From contig CAUYLG010026991.1 of the NCBI GenBank assembly GCA_963573385.1, forward strand, positions 1 through 64,000: DNA of 64,000 nt, written 5' to 3'. The position numbers and the translations under genes were made by a program. Under the pieces are notes generated by a model that saw nothing but the letters and a program-made list of their open reading frames with translations, was not told the DNA's origin and searched no databases. The DNA is from Cacajao melanocephalus (Eukaryota > Chordata > Mammalia > Primates > Pitheciidae). Positions 21,366 to 33,954 of the stretch are shown in pieces; the first letter of the stretch is position 1, and each line of letters opens with the position of its first letter.

Positions 21366-21750
21366 TGGTTTAAACACATAAGGTTTTATTCTTGCAAATC
21401 AAGTCAGAGGTAGGCAATTTGAAGTCGAAAAGGCAGCTTCCTAAAATCCTTAGGGATGGACATAGGCTCTATCTCTCTTGCTGCTCTGCAGTTTTTAGCA
21501 TGCTACCTCATGGTGCAATATGGCTGCTTAAGCTCTAGTCATTATGTATGTGTTCCAGGCCATGAGAAAGTAGAAGTAAAAGGGCATACTACTTCTTAGA
21601 GGTCATTTTTGGAAGTTGATTATTACATTTCAGCTTAAAGCTAATCGTTACATGGCTACACTTAGCTACAAGGAAGGCTAGGGAAGTGTCTGTTAGCAAA
21701 GCGACATTTACTATGCAAGAAAGAGAAGGAATATTAGCAAGCATCTAGTA
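21366..21750 (-). mobile_element. Ancient LTR-like relic
   Basis: AGTGGTTTAAACACATAAGGTTTTATTCTTGC at the start, with 'atggctacacttagctacaa' and GGAAGGCTAGGGAAGTGT near the end, resembles old mammalian LTR families that carry 'catggccacacctagctgcaagggaggctggg' in pieces. The family is unresolved. Confidence 0.4.
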
Positions 21751-22627
21751 GCTTTGCCATAGTCCTAGTATCCCTACTTGACTTGTCCAAGATCACATAA
21801 CTTGAAACAGAAGGGTGAGGCTGAGACTTAACTTTTATTATTTTCTTACTTTTGTCTTTCCTACTCTCAGTTCTTCTATTATCTTCAAAGTTGAGAAAAT
21901 GGCTAGTTTTTCTCAAATATCCTCTCAGAGCTATTTATTTTCCAATTTTGAGTGCTGGGATCATTCTCCGAGCTCTGCAGAGTGCTCTGGTTAGCAGAAG
22001 AAAGAGAGAGGGAGCTTTATGCCACTGATTTCCACCTTGCAATGCAATCTTTCCCAGTTTCCATAAATCAGCGGGTTTTCAGGAGAAAGTAAGAAGAATG
22101 CCCTCTGATTTTTACACCTGATTCAGTCTAAAATTTGCCCAGGGGCTTCTGGGGGTGCTTATTTTCCCAAAAGGCTGAGGCTGCCAAAACCCACTGCCAT
22201 GTCAGGGGAGAAAAATTTACGTGTTTATAAGTAACTGGTGATTCTGGGAAACAGCATTGTAACTTTCAAAATCCATTTATAATATGATTCGGTAGAATGT
22301 CTTTGCACGTGTCCTGAAACCCTTGCAGAGAAACTCTGATGACTTCTGAGCTGCCAGAGAAAGCTTCGTTTTAGAGGTAAACACTTAGCATCTGGACCCC
22401 AGCTGTTTCATCAGCACGCATGTGTGGCTTTGTGAGGTCCCACAGTGGTGACTTTTCTCACTCTGCAGGAGTCATTCACCTCCCTCCCCTGAGAAGGTCA
22501 TATCCACTTGATCACGTGGCTCAGTGTCAATGCCTGTGCTATATGGGGTCATATGTCAACGTAAAGGCAGAATATGTCTGACCTCGCAGCAGAGGCACTA
22601 ATTAGCTTGGTCTTACGGAAGCTACTT
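21751..22627. other. Unique sequence, possible regulatory block
   Basis: Repeat-free for nearly 900 bases. Contains CCAAAAGGCTGAGGC, GATCACGTGGC (E-box CACGTG at about 22514-22519) and GCACGTGTC. No coding potential. The regulatory role is only a possibility. Confidence 0.4.
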
Positions 22628-22995
22628 GCTGTGGCCTGAATATTCCCCCTGCATCACCAAATTCATATGGTGAAATTTTAACCATCAGAGTGATGGTATT
22701 AGGAGGTGGAGCCTTTTGAGAGGTGATTAGATCATAAGGTCGGAGCCCTCATAAATGGAATTGATGCCTTTATTATAAAGACCCAAGGGAGCTCATTCAT
22801 TGCTTCCACTATGTCAGACACAGTGAGAAGATGGCTGTGTATGAACCAGAAAACACGTGCTCAACAGACACCAAATCTGTCAGCGCCTTCATCCTAGACT
22901 TACTAGCCTCTATAATTGTGAGAAATCAATCTCTGTTGTTCACAAGCCACCCAGTCTATGGTATTTTGTTATAGCCACTTGAATGGATGAAGACA
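22628..22995 (+). mobile_element. MLT1-type solo LTR, nearly complete
   Basis: 'gagtgatggtattaggaggt' with GGAGCCTTTTGAGAGGTGATTAG, CATAAATGGAATTGATGCC, ACACCAAATCTGTCAGCGCC, CAAGCCACCCAGTCTATGGTATTTTGTTATAG and the end near GATGAAGACA. About 370 bp, the expected length. Confidence 0.93.
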
Positions 22996-23162
22996 CCTCT
23001 TCAGGTCTCAGGGTCTCAGGTTTCTTCACCTCTGAGAGGTCATCTTAGCCATCTGGGGCTCACTGTATTCCTGAACTGGGGGAGGGGGGATTGTAAGGGG
23101 TGTGCCAGATGATCTCAAGTATATGATCTAGTGGCTGAGGGTTTTCAGTATATTGATGAAAA

Positions 23163-24060
23163 GAGTCACACTCTGTAAAATATTTTAAAGATGTTTATTC
23201 TGAGCCAAAATGAGTGATCACGGCCTGGGGTATAGTTGCAGGAATTCTCAAGAAAGTGTTTCCGAGGCAGTTGGGTTACAGTTTGCTTTTGTACATTTTA
23301 GAGACACAGAAGTTGTAAGCAAAGGCATACATCAATACATGTAAGTTATACATTGGTTTGACCCGGAAAGGTTGAACATTTTTCAGGAGAGGAGGAGGCT
23401 TACAGGTCATAGGTAGATTAAAAAATTTTCCGAACTGGCAATTGGTTGAAAGAGTTAAAGTGTATCTAACGACTTCAAGTAAATGCTTGAGTTAAGATAA
23501 GGGGGATTGTGGAAGCCGCGGTTCTGGTTATATATATGAAACCTCCAGGTAGCAGCCTTGGAAAGAAGATGGGAAATGTGTTTTTTTAGACTTTAAAAGC
23601 ATCAGACTCTAATATATCCTAGATCCAGGAAAAACCTAGCTGCAGTAATGGAGATTCTCTACAGATGCAAAATTTCCCCCACAGAAGATGGCTTTGTAGG
23701 GCCATTTCAAAATATGTCAAATACATATATTTTAGGGTGAAATACTTTGATTTTCTTCAGGGTCTGCTTTCTGTCATGTGATGTTATATCAGAGTAAAGG
23801 TGGAATTTGGTAACTTGTTGCCAAAGAGTTGGTTTTTTCAGTCTCATGATCTCTATTTTAATGTTCATGCTGGTCAGTTGTCCCTAAAAGGGAGGGAATA
23901 TGACCAGGTTTCTCTGACCTCCCTTCCCATTATGGTCCAGAATTCAATTTCTCAGGTTCCTCTTGGTTCGAAGGGGGCCTGTTACATCAGTGTGGGAGGC
24001 TTAGGTTTTTATTTTTGGTTTACAAGTAGAAGTCCATTAAGAGAGACCCCTTTGATGAAA
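23163..24060 (-). mobile_element. ERV-like LTR, family unresolved
   Basis: The block from TTTATTCTGAGCCAAAATGAGTG (reversed AATAAA) through 'aggtcataggtagatt', CTGGCAATTGGTTGAAAGAGTTA, ACCTCCAGGTAGCAGCC and GGGCCATTTCAAAATATGTCAAA to GGTCTGCTTTCTGTCATGTGATG has the look of a known primate LTR. I cannot name it with confidence, and its right end is uncertain. Confidence 0.55.
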
Positions 24061-24114
24061 CACCTTCTTATGTATTTTGTACCAGACAGGCACTTTGCCT
24101 GCAGGGTCTCTGCC

Positions 24115-24262
24115 ATCCACTCAGCAGCCTGATGACATAGATGCTGTCATACATGTTTTACTGCTGAGGAAATTAAGGCTGGGAGAGACAAAGAGTTGGC
24201 TCAGATTCTGTATCTCATAAGTGGTGGATTCTGGATTGGAATTCAGAGGCATGGCACTGATA
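24115..24262 (+). mobile_element. MIR fragment
   Basis: 'ttactgctgaggaaattaag' with GCTGGGAGAGACAAAGAG and ATTGGAATTCAGAGG follows the MIR core. Confidence 0.6.
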
Positions 24263-25903
24263 TGTGGGCCTTCTCTTAGTAAAGTGAATTCATGACACGT
24301 GTATTCAAGATAAATTAAGTTTGAAAACGTAGCAGCACTTGGCACATACAGGTTGAATCAAATGAAATGGCTAATACCTGATTGTATTTGTGCTACAAAA
24401 GTGTTGATTCCAAATGGCTCAACCCGGTAGATAAGATAATAACTTGCCAGCTCATTTTACTCAACTTGTGGCTGGGCAAATAAAGTTACTACAGGACTCT
24501 TTTGTGCTAATATTCTAGAATATTAAATTCTAGGTCAAATGGGCATAGTGTCCTCATTTAAAACAAGTAGGCATTACCAATAGGCTTGGTCATTACTCCT
24601 TGGTAAACATCTATCGTCTGTTCTTTCTGCACCCAGCCACGAACTACTCTCTTACTAGAACAGGAATAGTACTGTGTAAGTGATGGGCCTTTTGTGTAAC
24701 TTACATAGTTGTATTAAAAACAAACAAACAAAACCTGTTGCTACAATTACAAGCATAAAAAGATATACCCAAAGGAGTTTATTGCAGCAAGAGTCACAGT
24801 AGGGATATGATCTCTCAACCAATACAGAAAAAATGTGACAAGACTATCCTGGGATTACATTCATGGTTATAAAGTGGAGTTGAGTATTGATTTATTTTCT
24901 CTTTGTTGCTTCGCATTTCTACAGTCTTTCTAATGTTCCTATGTATTCTGTTTCTTTATACAAAAAGAAAAGTATAATCTTCAAAAATGAAATAAAACTC
25001 TTTAAAATTTAAGTATAATAGCACAAAAAATATTCACGTGAAAAGGAAGTCTTCCATCTTTAAAGAGGAAAGAGTTGGACTTGCTGAGAGAGAAGGTGAG
25101 TGGATCTACAAAAAGAGTGGAGATAGTTGGGAAAAGAAGGACAAGGAAAGGCATAGAACACAGTGGTCCTGAGATGGAAGGCAAAAGAAAAGGAAAACAA
25201 CAGGTACAGGGTGCAGATCTCTCACTGCAATGTCACCTGCTCCCTGAGCCTCCACGCTAACTTAGGGTCCCTTGGTACATGCTCGTACAGGATCACCCTA
25301 TAAAGTCAGCCTGTTTAACCAGGACTTCCTGGTTTTAGCCTTGAATAGTTCACTTCCTGGGAGCCCAACTAGTAAGGTTAGCCACCTAACTTGTAGTAGC
25401 CCCTCCTCTTCTTTCCTTGTGCTGAGCACAAAGGTCTCACAATGTTATATTCATAACAGTTTAACACAATTGTCACAAGGTGCACAGCTCTTGTATCGTA
25501 TCAGTTTTCTTGTATGTCTCCTCCCCTGTTAGGTTATCAAGTCCACTAGGGCTGTAAACTATACCAGTGACTAGCAATGGGTAGTGGGTAGTGGGTGCTG
25601 AGGTATTTACTGAATGAAGGAATTCACTGGGTAGACCAGGCAGACTAGGCTAAGCATGTGTGCAAAGACAGGGATGGAGCAGAGAGCCTGGTATACACTA
25701 AAATTGAGAGCTAGCATCTAGCATGGTCAGTGAAGGGTTGGAATGCTGGGTGATCACGTCCAGAAGAATAACCTGCCCCATTAGCACTTGCGGGATGGGT
25801 GGATGGAGTCATTAAACCCTTTGGCTGTTTGCTGAAATTTACCAACTTGCTCCCCAGAAATGCACAATGGCACATCATTTTGCTTATAGATTTAGATCGT
25901 ATA
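24263..25903. other. Mostly unique sequence
   Basis: A probable L2 3'-end scrap lies at 25510-25625 (CAAGTCCACTAGGGCTGTAAAC, TATTTACTGAATGAAGG). The rest, including an A-rich spot at 24715-24730, is unrecognised. Confidence 0.45.
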
Positions 25904-26118
25904 GAGCAGGCTGTTAGTCAAATCTAACTAGTGGCATGCTTTTCGTGAATAAAGTTTTATTGGAAGACAGCCACAGCCATTCATTTGTACATGACCTATG
26001 GCTGCATTCTCACTCAAGGGCAGAATTGAGTAGCTGTGATAGAGACTGTGTGATGGCCTCCAAAGCTGCAAATTTTTACTCTCTGGCCCTTTATAGAAAA
26101 CATTTGCTGGCCTCCAGC
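25904..26118 (-). mobile_element. hAT-Charlie element, copy 3
   Basis: 'aataaagttttattggaaga' with CAGCCACAGCCATTCATTTG, GGCTGCATTCTCACTC, TTTACTCTCTGGCCCTTTATAGAAAACATTTGCTGGCC. Same family and orientation as 14553-14877, with a damaged first end. Confidence 0.88.
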
Positions 26119-26990
26119 TAGAGAGCACTAAGGGTCTGGGAGTGCGTAGACTCAGGTTAAATCCCTGTTGGAGAGATGAGAGAGCCAATGAAGGATGACA
26201 ATAAAGTGGTCAGTCCCGTTTAGGAAACAGGTCCCTGGCTGCAGTGTGGTGATGTGAGACTGGCCGTGGGGAAAGCTTTGTGGCGGTTGTCCGGGGAGGG
26301 ATTCCAGAGGTTGAAGGAGGGCAAGGGGATGAGGAGGGGGACACCCATTTTCAGGTGCCTGCCTTTCTGGCCCTGCTCTGCTTCTTAATCTGCTCAACTC
26401 TGCTCTGAAAGAAATGCAAAGCAAAGAAGTTCCCAGTGGCTATAGGCTTCACTTGACCACATCCTGCTGGGTTCCACACAGATACTGTCAAAATCAGCCC
26501 TTCGAAAGCTCATCGTCGGTAATGTGCAGAGTTCTAATCAGGGGAATTCATTCATACACTTCTGCTCTGTGTAGTGCTTGCTTTAAAAGATCGAAACCCA
26601 AAAACTGAAAGAAAAAAAAATCTGAAATCCTGTGTGGTTCACAGAGCGAGTCAAAGAGCAAGAGTTTATTGTCGGCATTCAAAACAATCGGTGCCTTTGA
26701 AATGTGAAGTCTTGACAATTCCACGTCAGGACAAAATCAGGATGCAATGAGATCTAGCTTCTCAACCTCTTGGCCAATGCCCCAGCTGTTGCCTCCAATG
26801 CTAAGAGGTAGCAAGAAGTAGAGAAAACAACATACGCCCTCAGATCTTTTTCACCCTGGGAGTCCCCCTCTTCCTGCTCACAATGTCAGGGTACAATGGG
26901 AACATCTGGAGACAAAATATTGGATGTGAGTGCTCATCTCAACCCTTACCCTTAATTTTGTTCCTTTGCTTAGAAGAGTTTGTGCTATTA
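26119..26990. other. Unique sequence
   Basis: A weak minus-strand MIR trace (TAGACTCAGGTTAAATCCCTG) near 26145-26170 and otherwise nothing recognised. Confidence 0.45.
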
Positions 26991-26995
26991 TTTGT

Positions 26996-27338
26996 TGTGT
27001 TAATTCATTCTCATGCTGCTAGTAAAGACGTACCTGACACTGGGTAATTTATAAAAGAAAGAAGTTAAATTGACTCACAGTTCCACATGGCTGGGGAGTT
27101 CTCATGGCAGAAGAGCAAGAGACTTACATGATGGCAGGCAAGAGAGAGCTTGTGCAAAGGAATTCCCCTTTTTAAAACCATCAGATCTCCTGAGACTTAC
27201 TGTCATGAGAACAGCAAGGAAAAGACCTGCCCCCTGTGGTTTAGTTACCTCCCACCAGGTCCCTCCCATGACACATGGGAATTGTGAGAGCTACAGTGCG
27301 AGATGAGATTTGGGTGGGGACACAGCCAAGCCATATCA
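26996..27338 (-). mobile_element. MST/THE1-type solo LTR with target repeats
   Basis: Runs from TGTGTTAATTCATTCTCATGCTGC to CAGCCAAGCCATATCA (343 bp, TG...CA). A perfect 5-bp repeat TTTGT flanks it at 26991-26995 and 27339-27343. Internal blocks include 'aaattgactcacagttccac' and CCCTCCCATGACACATGGG. Confidence 0.95.
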
Positions 27339-27399
27339 TTTGTCATAAACAGTGCCCTAAAGGAATGGTTTTGGCCATGCTGAGGAATTACAGTGTCTA

Positions 27400-28324
<925 letters not shown>

Positions 28325-28604
28325 TTGATGAAACAGCAGTTCAGAAATTGGAACCCTCACACATTTCTGGTGAGAGTGTAAAATGGTGCAGCTACTGTGG
28401 AAAATAGGTGAGAATTTCTCAACAAGTTAAATAAGTTGAGTTACCAGGTGGCCCAGAAATTCCATGCCTAGGTCTGCACAAAGAAGAATGGAAAACAGGG
28501 ACAATAAAATGTTCTTACGTGTTCATAGAGGCCCTATTCACAGTAGCCAAAAGGAGAAAACAGCCCAAATGTCCATCATTGGATGAGTGGGTAAACAAGG
28601 TGTG
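28325..28604 (+). mobile_element. Old L1 ORF2 3'-portion fragment
   Basis: 'gtgtaaaatggtgcagctac' with TGTGGAAAATAGG, GTGGCCCAGAAATTCCATGCCTAGGT, ACAGTAGCCAAAAGGAG and CCCAAATGTCCATCATTGGATGAGTGGGTAAACAA is the familiar end of L1M ORF2. It stops where the next Alu begins. Confidence 0.9.
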
Positions 28605-28850
28605 GGCCAGGTGCAGTGGCTCATACCTATAATCCTAGCACTTTGGGAGGCCAAGGCAGGCAGATGACTTGAGGTCAGTAGTTCGAGACCAGACTGGCCA
28701 ATGTGGTGAATCCCCATCTCTACTAAAAATACAAAAATTAGCTGGGGATGGTGGCATGTGCCTGTAGTCTCTGCTACTCTGGAGACTGAGGCAGGTGAAT
28801 CACTTGAACCCAGGAGAAGGAGGTTGCAATGAGCCTAGACTGTACCACTG
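28605..28850 (+). mobile_element. Alu lacking its 3' end
   Basis: GGCCAGGTGCAGTGGCTCATACC through both arms to GCAATGAGCCTAGACTGTACCACTG. The last part of the right arm and the A tail are missing, so a deletion removed them. Confidence 0.95.
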
Positions 28851-29234
28851 GGTGACTGTACCACATGGCCAACTCCTAGCTGTGTTTATTGACACAGACT
28901 TGGTTTTGTTTTTCCTTTGTTTGGTTTTTCATTTTGCAGCTTGCTGAAAATGACCGTCTGTCATGGAGCTTAGCAGCAATCAAGTGAGAATACACGTGGC
29001 TGACAGCTATTGAGCATTTGTCCTCGTGGACCCTGGACAAAAGCATCATTTGAATTTTCTCAATAAGGGAAAGTGGCATGAAAACTAAGGCTGTATGTAT
29101 AGATGCATCATCATCATCATCTCATCATCATCACTTTTCAAAATCCCCTTCGGTGTGGCCCAATGCTTTGACTCAGTGATTCTGTTCTGAATGTCATAGA
29201 TCAGTTTCACCACTCTGGAACATGCCCTATGCAC
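28851..29234. other. Unique sequence with a CAT trinucleotide tract
   Basis: A short imperfect (CAT)n run lies at about 29105-29131. The remainder is unrecognised. Confidence 0.55.
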
Positions 29235-29350
29235 AATGGCCTCCACACCATTGTCTAGTCTGTCCCCTCTGCCTGGCGTTCCCTTCCTTTTCCTAGAGTC
29301 AGGCTACTTGTAAGGTCTCAGATAATAGCACCTTCTTCCAGGGGAGGAGG
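29235..29350 (+). mobile_element. L2 fragment
   Basis: CTCTGCCTGGCGTTCCCTTCC, then TCTCAGATAATAGCACCTTCTTCCAGG match the L2 segment encoding the 'ctctgcctggaac...tcaaatgtcaccttct' order. Confidence 0.55.
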
Positions 29351-30169
<819 letters not shown>

Positions 30170-30364
30170 ACAATTGATTCTTTTGAGATTACTTGACAAA
30201 TAATGCAACTTGCTGAATAAGCAAAAACAAAGTCGTTCTCTCTCTCTCTTTCCCTTCTGCCTCATTCTGTTAGTCTAATTCCACATTTTACTGTGGCTGA
30301 AAGGGAGCATGTAAACCCAAGCCTTAGCTTGAGTGCTGTGAGCAGTGTTTGGCGTCTTCGTTCC

Positions 30365-30800
30365 TTGAGTAAATGTTTATTCAGCACACAGTCTGGGCCA
30401 GGGATTATGCTAGATATTTTGAGATGCAAGGTGAAGCAGGTGAACATGGCCACCACCTCCCCACCGCTGAAAGCTTGCCACATTGTAGCAATGCCAAATA
30501 AGAAGGTATCGTCAGACAGTGTTGTGAGTGCAATGGTAGAAACTGGAGTGTACCACAGGGATGTGAAACAGAGGTGTCTTCCTGGTGAGGGGTGGTTTGG
30601 GAAGGCTTCCTGTAGGACTCGAAGAATGAGCCATGGGAGAGTATTGCAGTCCACTGCAGCAGCATGTGTGAGAGCTCAGAGGCAAGAGGGGTTGTGACAC
30701 ATTAAAGGAAGTAAAAAGAGGTCAGTGTGGCTGGGAGGATGGAGAGCTCTGCTGGGTTAGAAGTGGTGAGCAGGGAGGAGAAAAGTGCAAAACGAAGCTG
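30365..30800 (-). mobile_element. L2 3'-region fragment
   Basis: GAGTAAATGTTTATTCAGCACACAG, GTGAAGCAGGTGAACATGG, GGTTTGGGAAGGCTTCCTGTAGGA and TGTGTGAGAGCTCAGAGGCAAGAGG follow the reversed L2 order. Two overlapping 130-codon open frames on opposite strands lie inside it and are not genes. Confidence 0.7.
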
Positions 30801-31325
30801 GAAGAGCAGCTGGGCCTGAGATCCAAAGTGCTTTCCTGACCCCAGGGACCTGGAAAGAGTTCTTTCCTATGATGGATTATTGGTAGTGCTGGTACCACGG
30901 AGTCCTTGTGAATTCTAGCTCCTCTGATGCTTAATAGCTAGTAGCTCAGCTAAACTCCAGTGTCCCTATCTATAAAGAGGTGTACTTGGCCTGGCCACAC
31001 AGGAAGATGGGAGACTGGTGGAGGTGGACTATGGGCTTACTGTTTCTGTGTAATGGAGGCTCCCCTTCGAGAGGGTGATGCTCCGGTTGCTACCTAGATC
31101 TGATACCAGTCTGGGCCTCAGAGAGCAGTCACCAAGCCTGGAAGGCCAGCCATTGAGCAGTCAGGATGAGCATTGAGTGCACTAAGCCACAGACAGAACA
31201 CCCGTAGTGTTTTTCCGACTCTGTCAGTGGTGTTTGGTGAATTGGACCTTGGCACCAGGCAGACATAGTTTCTGTTCTTTATTCTGTTGTCTGTGCATTT
31301 TGTTCATCTATTGCCTTGTTTGCCG
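30801..31325. other. Unique sequence, nothing recognised
   Basis: Moderate G+C with no diagnostic repeat block. The first part may be a continuation of the decayed L2. Confidence 0.45.
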
Positions 31326-31329
31326 CCTG

Positions 31330-31470
31330 CAAGATGGAATTCTAAGCACTGGGGAGATATACCGTTGTGGGGAGCCAGTCAGATATTGTCCTTGCCCTCA
31401 GAGACCTCAGCATCTAATCAGGAAGACAGAAATCAGAGAACTACACAGATAATGCTCCCAGTTGTCAGAG
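31330..31470 (-). mobile_element. L2 3'-end fragment
   Basis: CTAAGCACTGGGGAGATATACC, TTGTCCTTGCCCTCAGAGACCTCAGCATCTAAT match the reversed L2 terminus. Confidence 0.65.
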
Positions 31471-31529
31471 GTATTAGAAAAGGCTAGTAAAGCGCTAACT
31501 AGGATATTTTACTATGCATGTTTATGGTA

Positions 31530-31622
31530 TAAGTCTGGGTTCTACTGATTTCCAGATGGGAAAGTCCCTGGACCCTTCTGCACCTCAGTTTCTTCATCTG
31601 CAAAATAAGAAGATTAGGGCTG
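31530..31622 (-). mobile_element. MIR fragment
   Basis: GTCTGGGTTCTACTG, then 'ctcagtttcttcatctgcaa' with AATAAGAAGATTAGG, the reversed MIR core. Confidence 0.65.
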
Positions 31623-31624
31623 AA

Positions 31625-31815
31625 CTCTGGGAACAATGGTGGTTTTAAACTTGGCTGCATCAGAATCACCTGGGGAGATCTTAAAAATCCCAGTGTGCAG
31701 GTTGTACTTATACCAATTCAATCAGAATTTCTAGGGGTGGGTCCTGGACACTAGAATTATCTGAAATATTCCTGGGTGATTCCAGAAGGCAGCCAAGTTT
31801 GGGAACCAGCCCTCT
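31625..31815. mobile_element. Palindromic hAT-type DNA transposon fossil
   Basis: Left half AACTTGGCTGCATCAGAATCACCTGGGGAGATC is followed by a right half with inverted-sense blocks (GAATTATCTGAAATATTCCTGGGTGATTCCAG, GCAGCCAAGTTTGGGAACC). The two ends pair as long imperfect inverted repeats, typical of non-autonomous hAT elements of the MER group. Confidence 0.7.
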
Positions 31816-31816
31816 A

Positions 31817-31936
31817 GCCCAGTGCTTCTCATACTTTAATGTGTCTGGGAATCACCTGGGGTTTTGTTAAAATGCGGATCATGATCCATGAGCTCTGTGC
31901 TAGGGGTGGAGAGTTTAGCACGCAAACAAGACCATG
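31817..31936 (+). mobile_element. Second hAT-type fossil, left part
   Basis: CCCAGTGCTTCTCATACTTTAATGTGTCTGGGAATCACCTGGGG begins another MER-group hAT. It is broken by a MER5A at about 31938, and its other end resumes at 32150. Confidence 0.65.
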
Positions 31937-31937
31937 A

Positions 31938-32149
31938 GCGTCGGTTTTCAGCTGGGGAGACGTTTGTCTTTGATGATGCTTGCAGATATTTTTAATTGTC
32001 ACAACTGGTGGGTCGGGGAGCTACTTGCTTCCGGTGGGTAGAGGTCATGGATGCTTCTAAACATCCTCTGATGCACAGGACAGCCCCTACCATGAAGAGT
32101 TTTCTGGCCCCAAATGTCAGTAGTGCCATGCTTGAGGAACCCCTTTCCA
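31938..32149 (+). mobile_element. MER5A-type hAT-Charlie nested in another hAT
   Basis: 'atatttttaattgtcacaac' with TGGTGGGTCGGGGAGC, GTGGGTAGAGGTCATGGATGCTTCTAAACATCC, GACAGCCCCTACCATG, ending TTGAGGAACCCC. Near full length. Confidence 0.88.
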
Positions 32150-32196
32150 GGGTAAAGCTGATGCTGCTGGTCCGTAGGTGACATTCTGAGTAGCAG
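32150..32196 (+). mobile_element. Second hAT-type fossil, right part
   Basis: AAGCTGATGCTGCTGGTCCGTAGGTGACATTCTGAGTAGCAGTG is the expected other end of the element that starts at 31817. Confidence 0.65.
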
Positions 32197-32897
32197 TGGA
32201 ATTCCCATCTCTAGTTTAGCCATAATTATTCTGGGCAGAATGATCCATGTGAAACAGAACTTGTCAGAAAATGGGCTGACAAAATTAGCAGAGATCATTA
32301 AAAAAATATATCCTTATTGGAATTTTGGTGGAAGATAAAGAGAATTTTACCAGTCTCACATCATGGTCATTAAAGACGTGGCCATTTGAATGTGTGTAAG
32401 GATGGGACATTCAGGAAGCCAAATGGGAACCTCCCCATTTCCACTGGGTTTAAGCAGCAAAGGCAAATGAACTAAAGAAGGCAAATGCATGAATTATTAA
32501 CAAGCCCGGGTGAGAAAAGTGTAGTGCAAGCCTTTTTAACACTGTTGGAGATCAGGATAAGGAAAAATGGGCAGAGACTTAATTGTTTCATTGACTTTTG
32601 CTGAGGAAACACAGAGTCATCAGATATATACACAGAGGGCAGAGGAAGAATTCACGTGCAACACTTTATTTTTTTTTTTAAGATTAATTTGTAATTTATG
32701 GCTCTAATGACCTGCCTGGTGAAGAAATTAAGGTCTGGACATAGGATTCATAACACAGTCACCCCTGAATAGCTCTCTGAAGCTTTCCTTCCACCCTATG
32801 TCCCCTGCTTGACTTCAAACCCCCATAACTTTCCATCCAGATGAATGCAGTGAGCTCCCAGTTGGTTTTCCTCTGTTTACTCCATCGGGACATTCCC
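32197..32897. other. Unique sequence, nothing recognised
   Basis: AT-rich, with a T run at 32669-32680. No family recognised. Confidence 0.5.
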
Positions 32898-33202
32898 GGC
32901 AGGGTGCAGTGGCTCACACTTGTAATCCCAGCCCTTTGGGAGGCTGAGGCAGGTGGATCACCTGAGGTCAGGAGTTCGGGACCAGCCTGGCGAACATGGC
33001 AAAACTCTATCTCTACTAAAAATATAAAAAAATTAGCCAGGTTTGGTGATGCACGCCTGTAATCCCAGCTACTCAGGAGACTGAGGCATGAGAATCACTT
33101 GAAACTGGGAGATGGAGGTTATGGTTAGCCAAAATTGCACCACTGCACGCCAACGGGGGCGACAGGGTAGGACTCTGTCAAAAAAACAAAACAAAACAAA
33201 AC
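32898..33202 (+). mobile_element. Full-length Alu
   Basis: GGCAGGGTGCAGTGGCTCACACTTG to a tail of AAAAC units. Many CpG sites have decayed, so it is an older S/J-like copy. Confidence 0.96.
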
Positions 33203-33224
33203 CCGTAGTGTGGCCAAAGGAAGA

Positions 33225-33775
33225 GTTCTCGAAATAAGATCTGATCCCCCCAGTCTGGGGAAAACCATCCAGTGGCTCCTCAGTGCTGTCAGTGTAAAGG
33301 CCAAACCCTTATCATGGAGCACCATGACCTTTGGTTACATGGCTCTCATTGCCTCTTCCATCTCATCCTCTGTCCTCTCTGCCTTTCCTCCCCTCCACCA
33401 TACTTAAATCATTTAATTACACTCATCCAGCAGATGCCAGGCTGTCTCTCTCACCACCAGGCCTTTTCAGTTGTGGCTTCTTCTCCCCTCCACCTGTGTT
33501 AGCAATACGTTCTCATCCAGCAAAACCTACCTTTAGTCTTATTTCCTCTTTGAAGCCTTCGTTGATACCTTCTTCGTGTCCAAAGAGTACAGATGCTTGC
33601 TTCTCTTGTGGGCTTCCAAGGGGACTTTGACTTGTGTCTGTTACAACAATGCTGTTAAACATCTCTTTCAGAAGGAGGGCAAGGATCCTCTTATTGTATC
33701 CCCAGCACCAAGAACAGTGACTAGCAGATTGCAGGAACTCAGGAGCTGTTTGGTGAGTGAATATATGAGTCCCAG
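33225..33775 (+). mobile_element. Long L2 3' fragment
   Basis: CCATCCAGTGGCTCCTCAGTGC, 'cttcgttgataccttcttcg', AAGGAGGGCAAGGATCC, ATTGTATCCCCAGCACCAAGAACAGTGACTAGCAG and GAGCTGTTTGGTGAGTGAATATATGA span the L2 3' coding end and terminus. Confidence 0.8.
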
Positions 33776-33839
33776 TGAATTTTCCTATTCCTGAAGGGAT
33801 TCCCAGTTTGGAGTATCACCCACAATAAGCACAGAAATA

Positions 33840-33952
33840 GGATCCATGGATTAGGATCCTTGCCCTCAAGAGACTTAGAGTTGAAAAATGGAGATGGAAA
33901 AGTAAACAGATAAATTAACATAAAGGTGGTTAGCTACTTTGATAATAATAGT
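33840..33952 (-). mobile_element. L2 fragment, left of a MIR
   Basis: GATCCTTGCCCTCAAGAGACTTAGAGTTG and AAAGTAAACAGATAAATTAACA match the reversed L2. It continues after the MIR at 34190. Confidence 0.6.
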
Positions 33953-33954
33953 GA

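Noticed and set aside
30262..30697. Overlapping ~130-codon frames on both strands
   Set aside because: Both sit in or next to a reversed L2 fragment and lack coding features.
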